Positions 46,071-55,995 of a stretch of 64,000 nt of DNA are shown one piece after another; the first letter of the stretch is position 1, and each line of letters starts with the position of its first letter. A program made the translations under genes and the position numbers. The notes beneath the pieces are model-generated. The model was given only the letters and a program-made list of their open reading frames with translations. It did not search any database and was not told the DNA's origin. The DNA comes from CAVSEK01 sp963726975 (GTDB taxonomy: Bacteria; Actinomycetota; Actinomycetes; Mycobacteriales; SCTD01). The stretch spans positions 124,001-188,000 of the forward strand of contig CAVSEK010000010.1 in NCBI GenBank assembly GCA_963726975.1, read 5' to 3'.

Positions 46071-47678
46071 TCAGCGGCCGAGCCGGGCGAGCACGGGGCG
46101 CAGGGCCGCGTCGACCTCGGGCACCCGCATCCGGCGCACGAGCAGCAGGTAGCCGCCGAGCAGCACCGCGCCGCCGACCGCGAGCGTGACCGCCGCCCCC
46201 AGCGGACCGGTGCCCAGCCCGGCCGCCACCCGGTTGCCCAGCGCCAGGGCGAGCAGCGCGCCGGGCAGGACGGCGACGAGGCAGCGCACACCGGTGCGCA
46301 CGACCTCGGGGGACAGCCCGGCCCCGGTCCGGCGCCGCAGCACGCGCGACACGACGACGAGCCCGACGCCGAACGAGCTCGCCTGGCCGGCCGCGAGCCC
46401 GACGACCCGCAGGTCGGGCGGCAGCACGGCGTACAGCACCAGGTCCACCACGACGAGGGTGGCGTTGACCCCGACGTTGACGAGCGTCGGCGTACGGGTG
46501 TCCTGCATGGCGTAGAACGCGCGCAGCTGGAGCTGGTAGACGCTGAACGGCACCAGCCCGAGCGCGAAGACGCCGAGCAGCACGCCGATGAAGCGGGCCT
46601 CCTCGACCTGCACCTGCCCGAGCGGGAAGACGAGCGTGGCGATCGAGCGGCCGAGCACGACGTACGCGGTGGCGGCCGGCACGAGCACCGCCAGCACCAG
46701 GCGCAGGCCCTGCGACAGCGACGCGGTGAGCTCCTCGGGCCGCCCGTCGGCCGCCGCCCGGCTCATCCGCGGCAGCAGCGCGGTGATGACGCTCACCGCC
46801 ACGACCGCGTGCGGCAGCTGCCACAGGACGAAGGCGTACACGTACGAGGAGTAGCCGCGGCCGGCGGTGGTCGCCCCGGCGCCGGTGGCCAGCCTGACCA
46901 CGACGAGGTAGGCGAGCTGGTTGGCGACGACGTAGAGGAAGACCCACTTCGCCAGCCCACCGGCCCGGCGCAGCCCGACGCCGCGCAGGTCCAGGCGGGG
47001 GCGGAAGCGGAACCCGGCCGCGCGCAGCGCCGGCACGAGCACGGCGGTCTGGGCGACGATGCCGAGCGTCACGCCGACGCCGAGCACGGTGGTCTGCAGG
47101 TCGGTGACGGTGCCGGGCTCGAGCGCCGACGGCCCGGGCAGCAGCAGGAAGACCAGTCCGGTGACGATCACGACGACGTTGTTGAGCACCGGCGCCCACA
47201 TCGGCGGCCCGAACCGGCCGCGGGTGTTGAGGTAGGCCCCCATCACCGCGCCGGCGCCGTAGAACAGCACCTGCGGCAGGAAGAAGCGCGCGAAGACCGT
47301 CGCGAGGTCCCGGGTGGCCTGGTCGGTCTCGGCCGAGGCGTACGCCGCCACCAGCACCGGGGCGAGCGCGACGAGCAGCAGCGACGCCCCGCCGAGCGCG
47401 AGGACGGTGAGGCTGAGCAGCCGCTGGGTGTAGCCCTCGCCCTCGTCGCCGTCGCTGCGGGCGGCCCGCACGAGCAGCGGCACGACCACGCTGGACAGCA
47501 CGCCGCCGAGCAGCAGCTCGTAGACGATGTTCGGGGCGGTGTTGGCGAGGTTGAAGGCGTCGGCGACCGAGCCGACGCCGAGGACCGCGGCGACGACCGC
47601 GGTGCGCAGGAAGCCGGTCGCCCGCGAGGCGACGGTGCCGACCGCCATCGTGCGGGTCGAGCGCAGCAGCGAGCTCAC
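46071..47678 (-). CDS. murJ: Lipid II flippase MurJ (MviN)
   Basis: A 535-aa MOP-family flippase with about 14 transmembrane helices. Conserved stretches include MAVGTVASRATGFLRTAVVA, NLANTAPNIVYELLLGGVLSS, the PQVLFYG-AGAVMGAYLNTRGRF segment and YALRAFYAMQDT-like residues (QLRAFYAMQDTRTPTLVNV). It moves lipid II to the outer face for the RodA/PBP enzymes. The GTG at 47678 is preferred, seven bases after the DUF6049 stop. The separate pseudokinase gene follows 142 bases downstream. Confidence 0.95.
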   Translation of the reverse strand: MSSLLRSTRTMAVGTVASRATGFLRTAVVAAVLGVGSVADAFNLANTAPNIVYELLLGGVLSSVVVPLLVRAARSDGDEGEGYTQRLLSLTVLALGGASLLLVALAPVLVAAYASAETDQATRDLATVFARFFLPQVLFYGAGAVMGAYLNTRGRFGPPMWAPVLNNVVVIVTGLVFLLLPGPSALEPGTVTDLQTTVLGVGVTLGIVAQTAVLVPALRAAGFRFRPRLDLRGVGLRRAGGLAKWVFLYVVANQLAYLVVVRLATGAGATTAGRGYSSYVYAFVLWQLPHAVVAVSVITALLPRMSRAAADGRPEELTASLSQGLRLVLAVLVPAATAYVVLGRSIATLVFPLGQVQVEEARFIGVLLGVFALGLVPFSVYQLQLRAFYAMQDTRTPTLVNVGVNATLVVVDLVLYAVLPPDLRVVGLAAGQASSFGVGLVVVSRVLRRRTGAGLSPEVVRTGVRCLVAVLPGALLALALGNRVAAGLGTGPLGAAVTLAVGGAVLLGGYLLLVRRMRVPEVDAALRPVLARLGR

Positions 47679-47685
47679 GGCGCGG

Positions 47686-49989
47686 TCACGGGGACAGTGT
47701 CGCGGAACCGCCGCCGGCCCCCCGGCGCCGCCAGGCGCGCCGCACGAGCCGGACACCGGCGGCCACCAGCAGGACGGCCGCGCCGAGGCCGGTGACGGCG
47801 AGCGCGACGGTGCCGTACCGGGTGGAGCGCACGACGAGGTCCTGCGGGTCGCCGAAGGGCCGGCCGTCGCGGTCGAGCAGCTGCGCCTTCACCACGAAGC
47901 GCCCGCTGGTCAGGGTCGTGGCGTCGACCGCGACGGACGAGCTGGTGCGCGCGGGGACCTCCAGCACGTCGGTGCGGGCCCGGGACAGCCGGGCGTCCGC
48001 GGGGGCGCGCAGCGAGACCGACACGGTCACCGGCTGGTCGAGCTCGTTGACGACGGCGACGGACACCTGGCCGTTGTTGCTGGTGAGCAGCACCCGGCCG
48101 CCGAGCACCGAGACCTTCGCCCGCAGCTCGGCGACCTCGGCGGCGGCCAGGCGCAGGAAGCGGGCCGCGCTGGCCGGGTCGTCGCGCCAGGCGCTGGAGC
48201 CGCTGCGCAGCAGCGCGCGCTGCAGCCGGGCCCGGGTGGCCTGGGCCTGCTCGGTGCCGCCCTTGATGACCGCGCCGGTCAGCTGGTCGGCGGCGGCGCG
48301 GGTGCGGGCGACGCCGTCGACCAGCGAGGGGCTCAGCGTCGGGGTGTCCGGGCCGGGCGGGGCGAGGTCGACCTCCGGCGGGTCGTCGCGGGCCGGCGCG
48401 GGCGCGAGCGGGCAGGACTCCGAGCCCGCGGCGACGGCGGCCAGCGCGACGGGGCACAGCCACGGCAGCCGGCCGGTGTCCGCGACCGCCTGTCCGGCGA
48501 CAGCGGGGTCGACCGCCCCGCGCCGCGGCGGCGCGACGAGCAGGGTGCGGCCGCGGTTGGGCAGCTCGGCGGCGATGAGGGCGGTCTCGACGAGCCAGCG
48601 CTGCTCGGCGAGCCGCGGGTCCTGCGGCCGGTCGGGCACGAGCAGCGCCGAGAGCGCGGCGTCGGGCACCAGCCCGCTCACGGCCGGCCGGACCGGGCCG
48701 GGCAGCGCGACCCGCGCGCTGGGCGTCGCGCGGCCGCCGGGGGCCGTCACCAGCGCCTCGGGGGAGAGCACGACCGCGCGGGTGGCCGGGGTCGTCACCG
48801 CCTCCAGGGCGGCGTCGGACAGCGGTCCGGGCGGCGGGTAGGCGACGGTGTCCAGCGGTTCGGCGCCGAGCAGCTCCCGGGTGACGGTGGTGCCGTACGC
48901 CCGGGCCGCCGCGACCTCGCCGCCCAGGTCGGCGGAGGCCCGGGTGAGCGCGACGACGTCGGGATCGGCGTAGGGCAGCGCGAGCACGGCTCCCGCGGCG
49001 GTGGCCTGCTGCAGCGAGGTGAACCAGGCGGTCGCGTCGCCGACCCCGGCGCCGGGCACCACCTGCGTGGCGCCGACCTTGACGGCGTACGGCGCGGTCA
49101 TCGCCTGGACGGTGTAGACGAGGTCGGGGTCGACGGCGTAGGTGACCGGTACCGGCCGGCAGGTCGGGGCCGGCGGCGGTGCCTGGGTGCGGCCGGGCGA
49201 GGGCTCCGGGGGGACGGGGCAGGCGCCGGCCTCGCCGGTGCGGGCCGCGGCGAGGCTGCGGGCCAGCCGGCCGGCCGGCTGCAGCTGGGCGGCGAGGTCG
49301 TCGCCGAGCTGCAGCTCGCGCGGGTCGCGGGTCGGCGCGGCCACCAGGGGCCACAGCCAGGCGATCCGCAGCGGGTCGACGGGGGTGTCGGCGAACCACG
49401 GCAGGAAGGTCGACACGCTGCCCAGCCGCGCGCGCCCGGCGCCGCCCGCGCTGCCGCGCACCTCCAGCTGCAGGGGGTAGACGCCCGGGTCGCCCAGGCG
49501 CAGGTCGTCGACGGGCACCCGCAGGTCCAGCGGGGCCTGCCCGGTCGGCGGCAGGTCGGGCAGGTCGAGGGTGTGCCGGACCGCGCCGCCGCGGGGGTCG
49601 GCGTCGGCGGCGGCCAGCTCGCTGCGGGTCGAGAGGCGCGGGCCGACGAGCACCCGCAGCTGCAGGCCGGTGAGCGCGGCGCCGCTGGTGTTGCCGAGGG
49701 TCGCCAGGACCTGCAGGTCGTCGCCGGGCTGCGGGGCGTGCGGGCGCAGGTCGTCGACGTGCAGGGCCAGCGGGTCGGCGTCCGCGGCCGGGGGCGCGGG
49801 GGCGACGGCCGGACGGGCCGCGGTGCCGGCGGCGCTGGGGCGGCCGGCTGTGCGGGCCGCCGCGGGGGTGCTGAGCGGGCCGGCGAGCGCGGCGGTCAGG
49901 GCGACGAGCACGAGCAGCGCGGCGGTCGGCCGGCCGCGGCGCCGGAGGGCGGGCCGGGGCGCCGACCTGACCGGTCGGCGGGGGCTCAC
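47686..49989 (-). CDS. DUF6049 family exported protein
   Basis: A 767-aa protein with a basic N-terminus and signal or anchor helix (TAALLVLVALTAALAGPL), a long extracytoplasmic region and a C-terminal transmembrane helix (VALAVTGLGAAVLLVAAGV) with a basic cytoplasmic tail. Motifs include RIAWLWPLVAAP, VTYAVDPDLVYTVQAM, LPYADPDVVAL and VSVAVVNELDQPVTVSVSL. It corresponds by position to Rv3909, between mutT4 and mviN. Probably an envelope protein working with MurJ; function unproven. GTG overlaps the NUDIX stop. Confidence 0.88.
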   Translation of the reverse strand: MSPRRPVRSAPRPALRRRGRPTAALLVLVALTAALAGPLSTPAAARTAGRPSAAGTAARPAVAPAPPAADADPLALHVDDLRPHAPQPGDDLQVLATLGNTSGAALTGLQLRVLVGPRLSTRSELAAADADPRGGAVRHTLDLPDLPPTGQAPLDLRVPVDDLRLGDPGVYPLQLEVRGSAGGAGRARLGSVSTFLPWFADTPVDPLRIAWLWPLVAAPTRDPRELQLGDDLAAQLQPAGRLARSLAAARTGEAGACPVPPEPSPGRTQAPPPAPTCRPVPVTYAVDPDLVYTVQAMTAPYAVKVGATQVVPGAGVGDATAWFTSLQQATAAGAVLALPYADPDVVALTRASADLGGEVAAARAYGTTVTRELLGAEPLDTVAYPPPGPLSDAALEAVTTPATRAVVLSPEALVTAPGGRATPSARVALPGPVRPAVSGLVPDAALSALLVPDRPQDPRLAEQRWLVETALIAAELPNRGRTLLVAPPRRGAVDPAVAGQAVADTGRLPWLCPVALAAVAAGSESCPLAPAPARDDPPEVDLAPPGPDTPTLSPSLVDGVARTRAAADQLTGAVIKGGTEQAQATRARLQRALLRSGSSAWRDDPASAARFLRLAAAEVAELRAKVSVLGGRVLLTSNNGQVSVAVVNELDQPVTVSVSLRAPADARLSRARTDVLEVPARTSSSVAVDATTLTSGRFVVKAQLLDRDGRPFGDPQDLVVRSTRYGTVALAVTGLGAAVLLVAAGVRLVRRAWRRRGAGGGSATLSP

Positions 49990-50471
49990 GCCGTCTCGGC
50001 GAGCAGGTCGGGGACGCGCTCCAGCAGCCGGCGCTCGTCGGCGTACGCCAGGCGCTGCGCGACCTCCCCCAGCGGCACCCAGGCCACCTCGCTGACCTCG
50101 ACGTCCTCGTCGGACAGCTCGAGGCCGTGGACGGGGTCGACGGCCAGCAGGAGGAAGTGGTGCACGGTCTTGTGGACGCGGCGGCCCTCGGCGACGAACC
50201 AGAAGTCGATGACGCCGAGCTTGCCGACGACCCGGCCGAGGATGCCGGTCTCCTCGGCGACCTCCCGCACCGCGGTCTGCGGCTCGGTCTCGCCGGCCTC
50301 GACGTGGCCCTTGGGCAGCGACCAGAGCAGCCGCCCGCGCCGGTCGAGCCGGCCGATGAGCGCCGCGGAGGCGCCGGCTCCGGGCCGGTCGAGCACCAGG
50401 CCGCCGGCGCTCGTCTCGTCGACGCGGCGCAGCGGGCGCTGCGCGGGCGGGCTCGGGGGCGGCGCAGGCAC
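49986..50471 (-). CDS. NUDIX hydrolase, MutT4-like
   Basis: About 161 aa. The complete Nudix box is GHVEAGETEPQTAVREVAEE followed by TGI. Flanking residues LDRRGRLLWSLPKGH, VIDFWFVAEGRRVHKTVHHFLL and RLAYADERRLLERV match the MutT4 (Rv3908) group next to DUF6049 and pcnA. Likely a nucleotide-sanitising pyrophosphohydrolase. The GTG at 50469-50471 is preferred because a TACATT -10 lies exactly six bases before it; an upstream GTG at 50531 is in frame. Confidence 0.88.
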   Translation of the reverse strand: MPAPPPSPPAQRPLRRVDETSAGGLVLDRPGAGASAALIGRLDRRGRLLWSLPKGHVEAGETEPQTAVREVAEETGILGRVVGKLGVIDFWFVAEGRRVHKTVHHFLLLAVDPVHGLELSDEDVEVSEVAWVPLGEVAQRLAYADERRLLERVPDLLAETA

Positions 50472-50477
50472 GACCCG

Positions 50478-50483
50478 AATGTA
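50478..50483 (-). promoter_or_regulatory. -10 element of a leaderless NUDIX operon
   Basis: On the minus strand TACATT is followed by six bases and then the GTG at 50471. This would serve the mutT-DUF6049-murJ operon. Confidence 0.55.
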
Positions 50484-50582
50484 CGGCGATGACCCCTGCC
50501 CGGCCGGACGACGGCCAGGTCCGGGACGCACCCGGTGTGTCCCGCGGCGCGGGTCCGGCGGACCGGTCGGCCGACGCGGGCG

Positions 50583-51155
50583 TCAGCCCGCGGTGCGGCG
50601 CGTGGGGCGGCGGCTGCGCACGGCGCGCCGGTCGAGGTCGATGACGCGGGCCCCGCCGCTCCACGGCACGTCGGACCCGGCCGGGAGCGGCTGGGCCGAC
50701 AGGTCGACGACCTGCGCGCCCGTGCGGGCGACCAGGTCGCGGCTGTGCAGCGCGACGACGACGCCGCCCTCCCCGACCGGGCAGTAGACGACGTCGCCGC
50801 TCGTCAGGGAGCGGTCGAGCAGCAGCACGACGTCCGGCGGCAGGGCCAGCGGGCTCACCAGGCCCGCTGCGTAGTCGGTCGCCGCGTTGACCTGGCCCGG
50901 TCCGGCGGCCCGCAGAGTGGTCGCGCCGAGCGCGTCGAGGACGGCCGCGGGGTCGGGGACCGCCCCCGACCGCACCGCGACGGCGACGAACCCGACGTCG
51001 GTGACGTAGCAGCGGACGGCCACGCAGCAGCCCGCGTCGACGTCCAGCACCCGGGGCAGGTCGTCGGCGGACGCCACGCCACCGCGGACCCGCACGACCT
51101 CGTGGTGCACGTCGTGCTCGAGCAGGTCCCGGTGGACGTCCAGGGCACCCTTCAC
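50583..51155 (-). CDS. YbaK/aminoacyl-tRNA deacylase family protein
   Basis: A 190-aa protein with the YbaK/ProX editing fold: VKGALDVHRDLLEHDVHHEVV, DVDAGCCVAVRCYVTD, FVAVAVRSGAVPDPAAVLDALG and LVSPLALPPDVVLLLDRSL. Members hydrolyse mischarged aminoacyl-tRNAs. The C-terminus is basic. The GTG at 51153-51155 is preferred over an upstream ATG (51206). It lies downstream of the WXG100 gene on the same strand with a 90-base gap, so co-transcription is possible. Confidence 0.8.
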   Translation of the reverse strand: MKGALDVHRDLLEHDVHHEVVRVRGGVASADDLPRVLDVDAGCCVAVRCYVTDVGFVAVAVRSGAVPDPAAVLDALGATTLRAAGPGQVNAATDYAAGLVSPLALPPDVVLLLDRSLTSGDVVYCPVGEGGVVVALHSRDLVARTGAQVVDLSAQPLPAGSDVPWSGGARVIDLDRRAVRSRRPTRRTAG

Positions 51156-51245
51156 GCCCGGCGGGTACCCCGGTCCGCGGACGTGAAACCGGTCACACGG
51201 GTGCACGTGGGCACTCCGCGGGAGCGATCCGGCGACGCACCGGGA

Positions 51246-51530
51246 TCAGGCGTTGCCGCCGGCGGCCAGGATGTTCTGCGCGATCCTCTGGAGCTGCTCG
51301 CGCAGCAGGTCGAGCTCGCTGCGGGCCTTGTCGAGGGCTGCCTTGGTCTGTGGCCAGGTGCTGTCGCGGAACTGCGCCGCGAGCTGCCCGTCCCAGACGT
51401 CGGGGCTGGACAGCACCCGGCCCTGCGCGTCGAGCTTGGCGATCTGCTCGGCGAGGCCGCCGTGGACGATGGCCTGGAGCTGGGCGATGGCGGTCTTGGC
51501 CTGCTCGGTGGACAGCACGCGGGTGGACAT
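51246..51530 (-). CDS. WXG100 family protein (ESAT-6-like)
   Basis: A 94-aa protein of the size and shape of type VII secretion substrates: a helix (TEQAKTAIAQLQAIVHGGLAEQIAKL), the turn motif W-D-G in SSPDVWDGQLAAQF, and a second helix (ALDKARSELDLLREQLQRIAQ). No signal peptide. ATG start after AGGAG. It is immediately downstream of the FHA-FtsK/SpoIIIE ATPase. Only one WXG100 gene is present, so it may form a homodimer. It lacks an obvious C-terminal YxxxD/E signal. Confidence 0.9.
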   Translation of the reverse strand: MSTRVLSTEQAKTAIAQLQAIVHGGLAEQIAKLDAQGRVLSSPDVWDGQLAAQFRDSTWPQTKAALDKARSELDLLREQLQRIAQNILAAGGNA

Positions 51531-51733
51531 GTCGGGCTCCTGTCGGTCCTGCTCCGACCGGCGGGCCCGGTCGGGAGCGGCACCGTAGGCCGGGTCGAGC
51601 CGGGCGCGGGAGGCTGCGGCGGCGGGGTGTGGACAACCGCCTGCCTGTGGACGGCTGAGCGTGGGGGGACGCTCGGCGGCCGTCCAGCCTGTGGACAGCC
51701 ACGTGGATGCGGGACGCTCCTCGGCCACGGCCC

Positions 51734-51772
51734 GGGGGCGGGCGGTCGGGGGGCGGTCGGGGGGCGGTCGGG
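51734..51772. repeat. Short GGGGGGCGGTC tandem repeat
   Basis: About three copies of an 11-base G-rich unit lie just past the ATPase stop codon. The 200 bases between the ATPase and the WXG100 gene hold no other gene. Confidence 0.6.
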
Positions 51773-54700
51773 TCAGCCTCCCGAGGTCGCCGCCTGCACG
51801 AGGACGGCTGCGCCGTCGGAGACGAGGTAGCCGCGGGCGGCCGTCAGCGGGACGGCGGCGCGGCGGGGCAGGACGACGCCGAGCAGGTCGCCGTCGGCGT
51901 CGACGTCCGGGCGCAGGAGCAGCCCGGTGCGGCTGCGGCGGACGACGGAGGTCCACGAGCCGTAGCGGGTGCGCAGGGCGTCGGCGCGTCCGGCGACCAC
52001 GACGTGCAGCCCCGGAACGGCGGCGCCGGCGAGCGCGGCGAGCGCTCCGTCGGGGTCCTCGACAGCGTCGGCGTCGTCCACCAGCAGCACCGCCGGGGCG
52101 CCGGCGGACAGCAGTCGCCCGGCGGCAGGGCCCAGGTCGGCGTGCGGCACGAACCGCGGCACGTCCGGGCAGGTCGCCAGCGGGGAGCGCCGCGCCGCCG
52201 CTGGCCACCACCGGCACTCCAGCCGCCGTCAGCGCTGCGGCCCAGGCGGCCAGGACCGTGCTGCGCCCGCTGCGGGCGGGGCCGGCCACCACCGCGCCCT
52301 CCCCCTCCCACAGGACGAGCTCGGCGATCTCCAGGTCGTCCGCGCGCACGCCGACGGGCAGGTGCAGGGCGCCCTGCCGCTGGACGGCCGGACCGGGCGG
52401 CCCGAGGCGGGTCGGCAGCCGCTCGACGGGGCGGGCCCGGGCCGGCACGCCCGGCCACCGCCGTGCGACCGCGTCCACCGGCGGCGGCAGGGCGACCTGG
52501 GCCAGCAGCCCCTCGGGCTGCAGCACCGCCCGTCCGGGCACCGGCCCGGGCAGGGCGGAGCGGGAGATGCCCGCGGCGGTGTAGTCGTGCGGGTCGGCGA
52601 GCTGGAAGAGCCAGGTCTGGGTCGTCGCGCCGGCGACCGGGCCCGGCACGACCGCCGGCCGCTCCGCGGTCAGCGCCACGGCGAGCCCGACGGCGGGGCC
52701 CTCGGCGTGCAGGCGGACGAGGAGGTCGAGCAGCTCCAGGCCGTCGGCGTCGTCCCAGCTGCTGCGGAGCGCGCCGAGCTCGTCGACGAGCAGGACGGTC
52801 AGCGTGGTCCCCGGGACCGGTGACGCTCGACGGTGGTCGAGCTCGTCGCGCAGCCGGCGCAGCAGCCGGCCGGCCCGCTCCCGGTCGTGCGCGGGGACGA
52901 CCGCGCCGGTGTGCGGGAGCCCGCCCAGCGGCGCGAGGCCCCCCGCACCCGCGTCGAGGGCGTAGAGCTCGAGCTCGCCGGGGGACAGCCGGCGGGCGAG
53001 GGCGAGCGCGACGGCGAGCAGCGCGGTCGTGGTGCCGCTGCCGGGTCTGCCGAGCAGCAGCAGCCCGCCCTGCGCAGGGCACCAGCCGGCGGGGCGCCGG
53101 AGCTGTGCGTCGGGGTCGTCGGCCAGCGCCACGACCGCGCAGCCGGGCGCGCCCGGCGGCAGCTCGTCCGCGGGGACGAGGGTGGGCAGGGGCTCGGGCC
53201 AGGGGCGCCGTGGTGGCGCCAGCCCCGCCGCCTGGTGGGCGGCGACGACCGCGTCGACGAGCCGTGCGAGGTCGCTGGGGCCGACCGGGCCCGACCTGGC
53301 CACCGGGACACCCGGCCCGCCGCCGCCGCCGGCCCGGCCGCCCTCGTCCGGGCCGGCCGGTTCGCCCCCGACCACCCGCACCCGCACCCGCGGGCCGGCG
53401 TCGGGCGGGGGTCCGGTCGCGAGCGCGGTCTGGGCGAGCAGGACCTCGCCGGGCCCGAGGCGGACGAGCGCCCGGCCGGGGGTCGTCCGGCTCAGCTGCG
53501 CGGCGTCGGGCACCCCGACGACGTCGCTGGAGTCGGCGGCGTCCTGCACGCGCAGCGCGATGCGCAGCCCGGTGTTGGCGCGGATGTCGTCGCTCACCGC
53601 GCCGGACGGCCGCTGGGTCGCCAGGACGAGGTGCACGCCCAGGGTGCGGCCGCGCTGCGCGATGCCGACCAGGGAGCTGACGAAGCCCGGCAGCTCCTGC
53701 TTGAGCGTGGCGAACTCGTCGACGACCACCACCAGCCGGGGCAGCGGGTCGGGCCGCCCGAGCGCCAGGAAGGCGGGCAGGGCGTCGACGCCGGCAGCGC
53801 GCAGCACCCGCTCGCGGTGCCGCAGCTCGGCCTCCAGCGCGCGCAGCGCGCGGGCGCCGAGCTGCTCGTCGAGGTCGGTGACCAGCCCGACGACGTGCGG
53901 CAGCCGCCCGCACGCGTCGAAGGCGGCGCCGCCCTTGTAGTCGACGAGCACGAAGGTGAGGTGGTCGGCGTCGGTGTGCGCGGCGAGCCCGGCGACGAGC
54001 GTGCGCAGCAGCTCGCTCTTGCCCGCGCCCGTGGTGCCGGCGACCAGGGCGTGGGCGCCGTCGCGGACGAGGTCGAGCACGAGCGGACCCTGCTCGGTCA
54101 CGCCGACCGGGGTCCGCAGTCCCGGGTCGGCGCCGGCGACCGCCCAGCGGGCGCGGACCGCGCCCGCGTCGGCGTCCTGCAGGTCGAGCAGCGGCAGCAG
54201 GCGCACCTGCGCGGGCAGGCCCGCCCCGGCGACGGCGGCGTCCGGGTCGGTGTAGCGGGCCTGGTCCCGGGCGCAGCGCCGCGCGTCCTCGAGCGACAGC
54301 CCGGCGACGAGCAGGTCGGGCACCCGCGTGCCGTCGCGCAGGCGGTGCAGGGTCGCCGTCCCGTCGGGCCGCACCTCGAGCACGGTGTCGCAGGCGTCCG
54401 GGAGCGCGTCGCGGGCACCGGCGAGCACGACGCCGCTGACCCGCCCGCCACGCAGCAGCCGGCGGGCCGGGCGCGCCGCGCCGCGGGTCAGCGACTCGCC
54501 GTCGAGCACGAGCAGCAGCGGGCCCCCGGTCGGGACGGCGAGCGCGTGCAGCGCCGCGTCGACCTCCACGGGGTCGTCGGACACCCACGCGCCGTCCGGT
54601 GCCCGCGCGTGCGGCAGCGCGCGGCACCAGTCCCAGCCGGAGGCCCGGCCGGGGTCGCAGAACGCGCCGACCACCAGGTCGGACGGGCCGCTGGTGACCG

Positions 54701-55937
54701 TGGCGGCACAGACGACCGCGCGCGCGACGGCCCGGGCCGCGTCGGTGTCGCCGACGATCCCGAGCACCCCGCCGGCGGACAGGTCGACCACCACGGGGGC
54801 CTCCACGAGCAGTCCGGACCGCAGCACGGCCCGCACGTCCGTCGGCGGCTCCGGGTGGGCGGGCACCCCGTCGCCCCACGCCCAGGGCCGGTCGGCCGTC
54901 CCGACCCGGACCCGCAGCGCGTCCGGGTCGCCGGCCCGCCGCTCCCACAGCCGGGTGCTCGGCAGGCGGGCCCGCCGCAGCACCTCGGCGGGGTCCGGCG
55001 CCAGCTCCCTGAGCCGCTGCCGCTCAGCCCGGCAGGCCTGCCTCAGCTGCTCCTGCAGCACCGACAGCTCGGCCCGCCGCCGGTGCGCCTCCCGACGGCC
55101 GGCCCGGCTGCCGCGCCGCCGCGCCTCCGCCCAGCTGCTCAGCGCCAGGAGCGGGCTGAGCGCGCTGAACAGCGCGTAGCGCGCGTCGCGGGTCACGGCG
55201 ACCAGCACCCCCGCCAGCACGAGCGGACCCAGCAGGGCCGCCCACGGCAGCGGCTCGGCCGGACGTGCCGGCACCTCCCGCGGCAGCGTGGGCGCCGCCG
55301 CCGGAGGGGCGACCACCACCCGGGGAGGCCGGTGCCAGGCGGCGCCGGCCGGGCCCGCGGGCGCGTCGTCGACGACCGGCTCCACCTGCAGCAGCAGCCC
55401 GCCCACCCGCAGCGCGGCGTCGGGCGGGCCCGGCAGCAGCCCGCGCACCGGCACCCCGTCGAGCCGGGCCGGCACCCGCGCTCCCGCGTCGGCCACGAGC
55501 AGGCCGTCGTCCGTCGTGGCCACCGTGCAGTGCGACCGGGACACCGCCGGGTCGGGCACGTCGACGGTCGCCCCGCGCCCGACGAGCAGCTCGCCCCGCA
55601 GCGGCCAGCGCCGGCCCGCGGCAGCGCCTCCGGCAGCGACCACCTCGTACGCCGCCCCGGTCCGCACGCCGGTCCGCACCCCGGTCCGCACCCCGGTCTG
55701 CACCCCGGGCCCCACCGCGGGCACGAAGCCGCCGCCGACCTCGACGACCGCCCCCTCGACGAGCCCGGCCGACTCCGCCGGCCGGTCCGCCGGCACCCGC
55801 TGCCCGGCGACCCGCACCAGCGGCGGGCACGGCCCGCCGGTGACGGCCCGCACCACCTCGGCGAGCGTCGCCCCCGGCGCCCGCACCTCGACGTCGACCT
55901 CCCGCTCGCCCTCGGGCGTGCGCACCACCAGCAGCAC
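51773..55937 (-). CDS. Type VII secretion FtsK/SpoIIIE ATPase with N-terminal FHA domain (EssC/EccC-like), frameshifted
   Basis: About 1388 aa. A ubiquitin-like start (VLLVVRTPEGEREVDVEVRAPG) is followed by an FHA domain (LLVGRGATVDVPDPAVSRSH, residues about 110-200). Two transmembrane helices (about 230-270) and three ATPase domains come next. D1 has a canonical Walker A (GTTGAGKSELLRTL, about residue 632) and Walker B (LVVVVDEFATL). D2 (GRPGSGTTTALL) and D3 (AGPARSGRSTVLA) lack the lysine. The frame breaks near 52182-52185 by one extra base; the corrected end includes VLLVDDADAVEDPDGAL. The GTG at 55937 has CACGGT six bases upstream. Confidence 0.9.
55655..55712. repeat. 12-base tandem repeat in the FHA-ATPase gene
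   Basis: About four and a half copies of CCGGTCCGCACC encode the linker VRTGVRTGVRTG between the ubiquitin-like and FHA domains. Confidence 0.75.
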
Positions 55938-55943
55938 GGCGGG

Positions 55944-55949
55944 ACCGTG
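55944..55949 (-). promoter_or_regulatory. -10 element of the leaderless FHA-ATPase gene
   Basis: On the minus strand CACGGT is followed by six bases and then the GTG at 55937. It has the key A and T of TANNNT but not the first T. Confidence 0.35.
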
Positions 55950-55981
55950 GCACAGCGCCGCCCGGGAGGACAGCCGTCTCC

Positions 55982-55987
55982 TAGCCT
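55982..55987 (+). promoter_or_regulatory. -10 element for pcnA
   Basis: TAGCCT lies eight bases before the ATG at 55996, giving a leader of about two bases. Confidence 0.45.
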
Positions 55988-55995
55988 CTGTGGAC

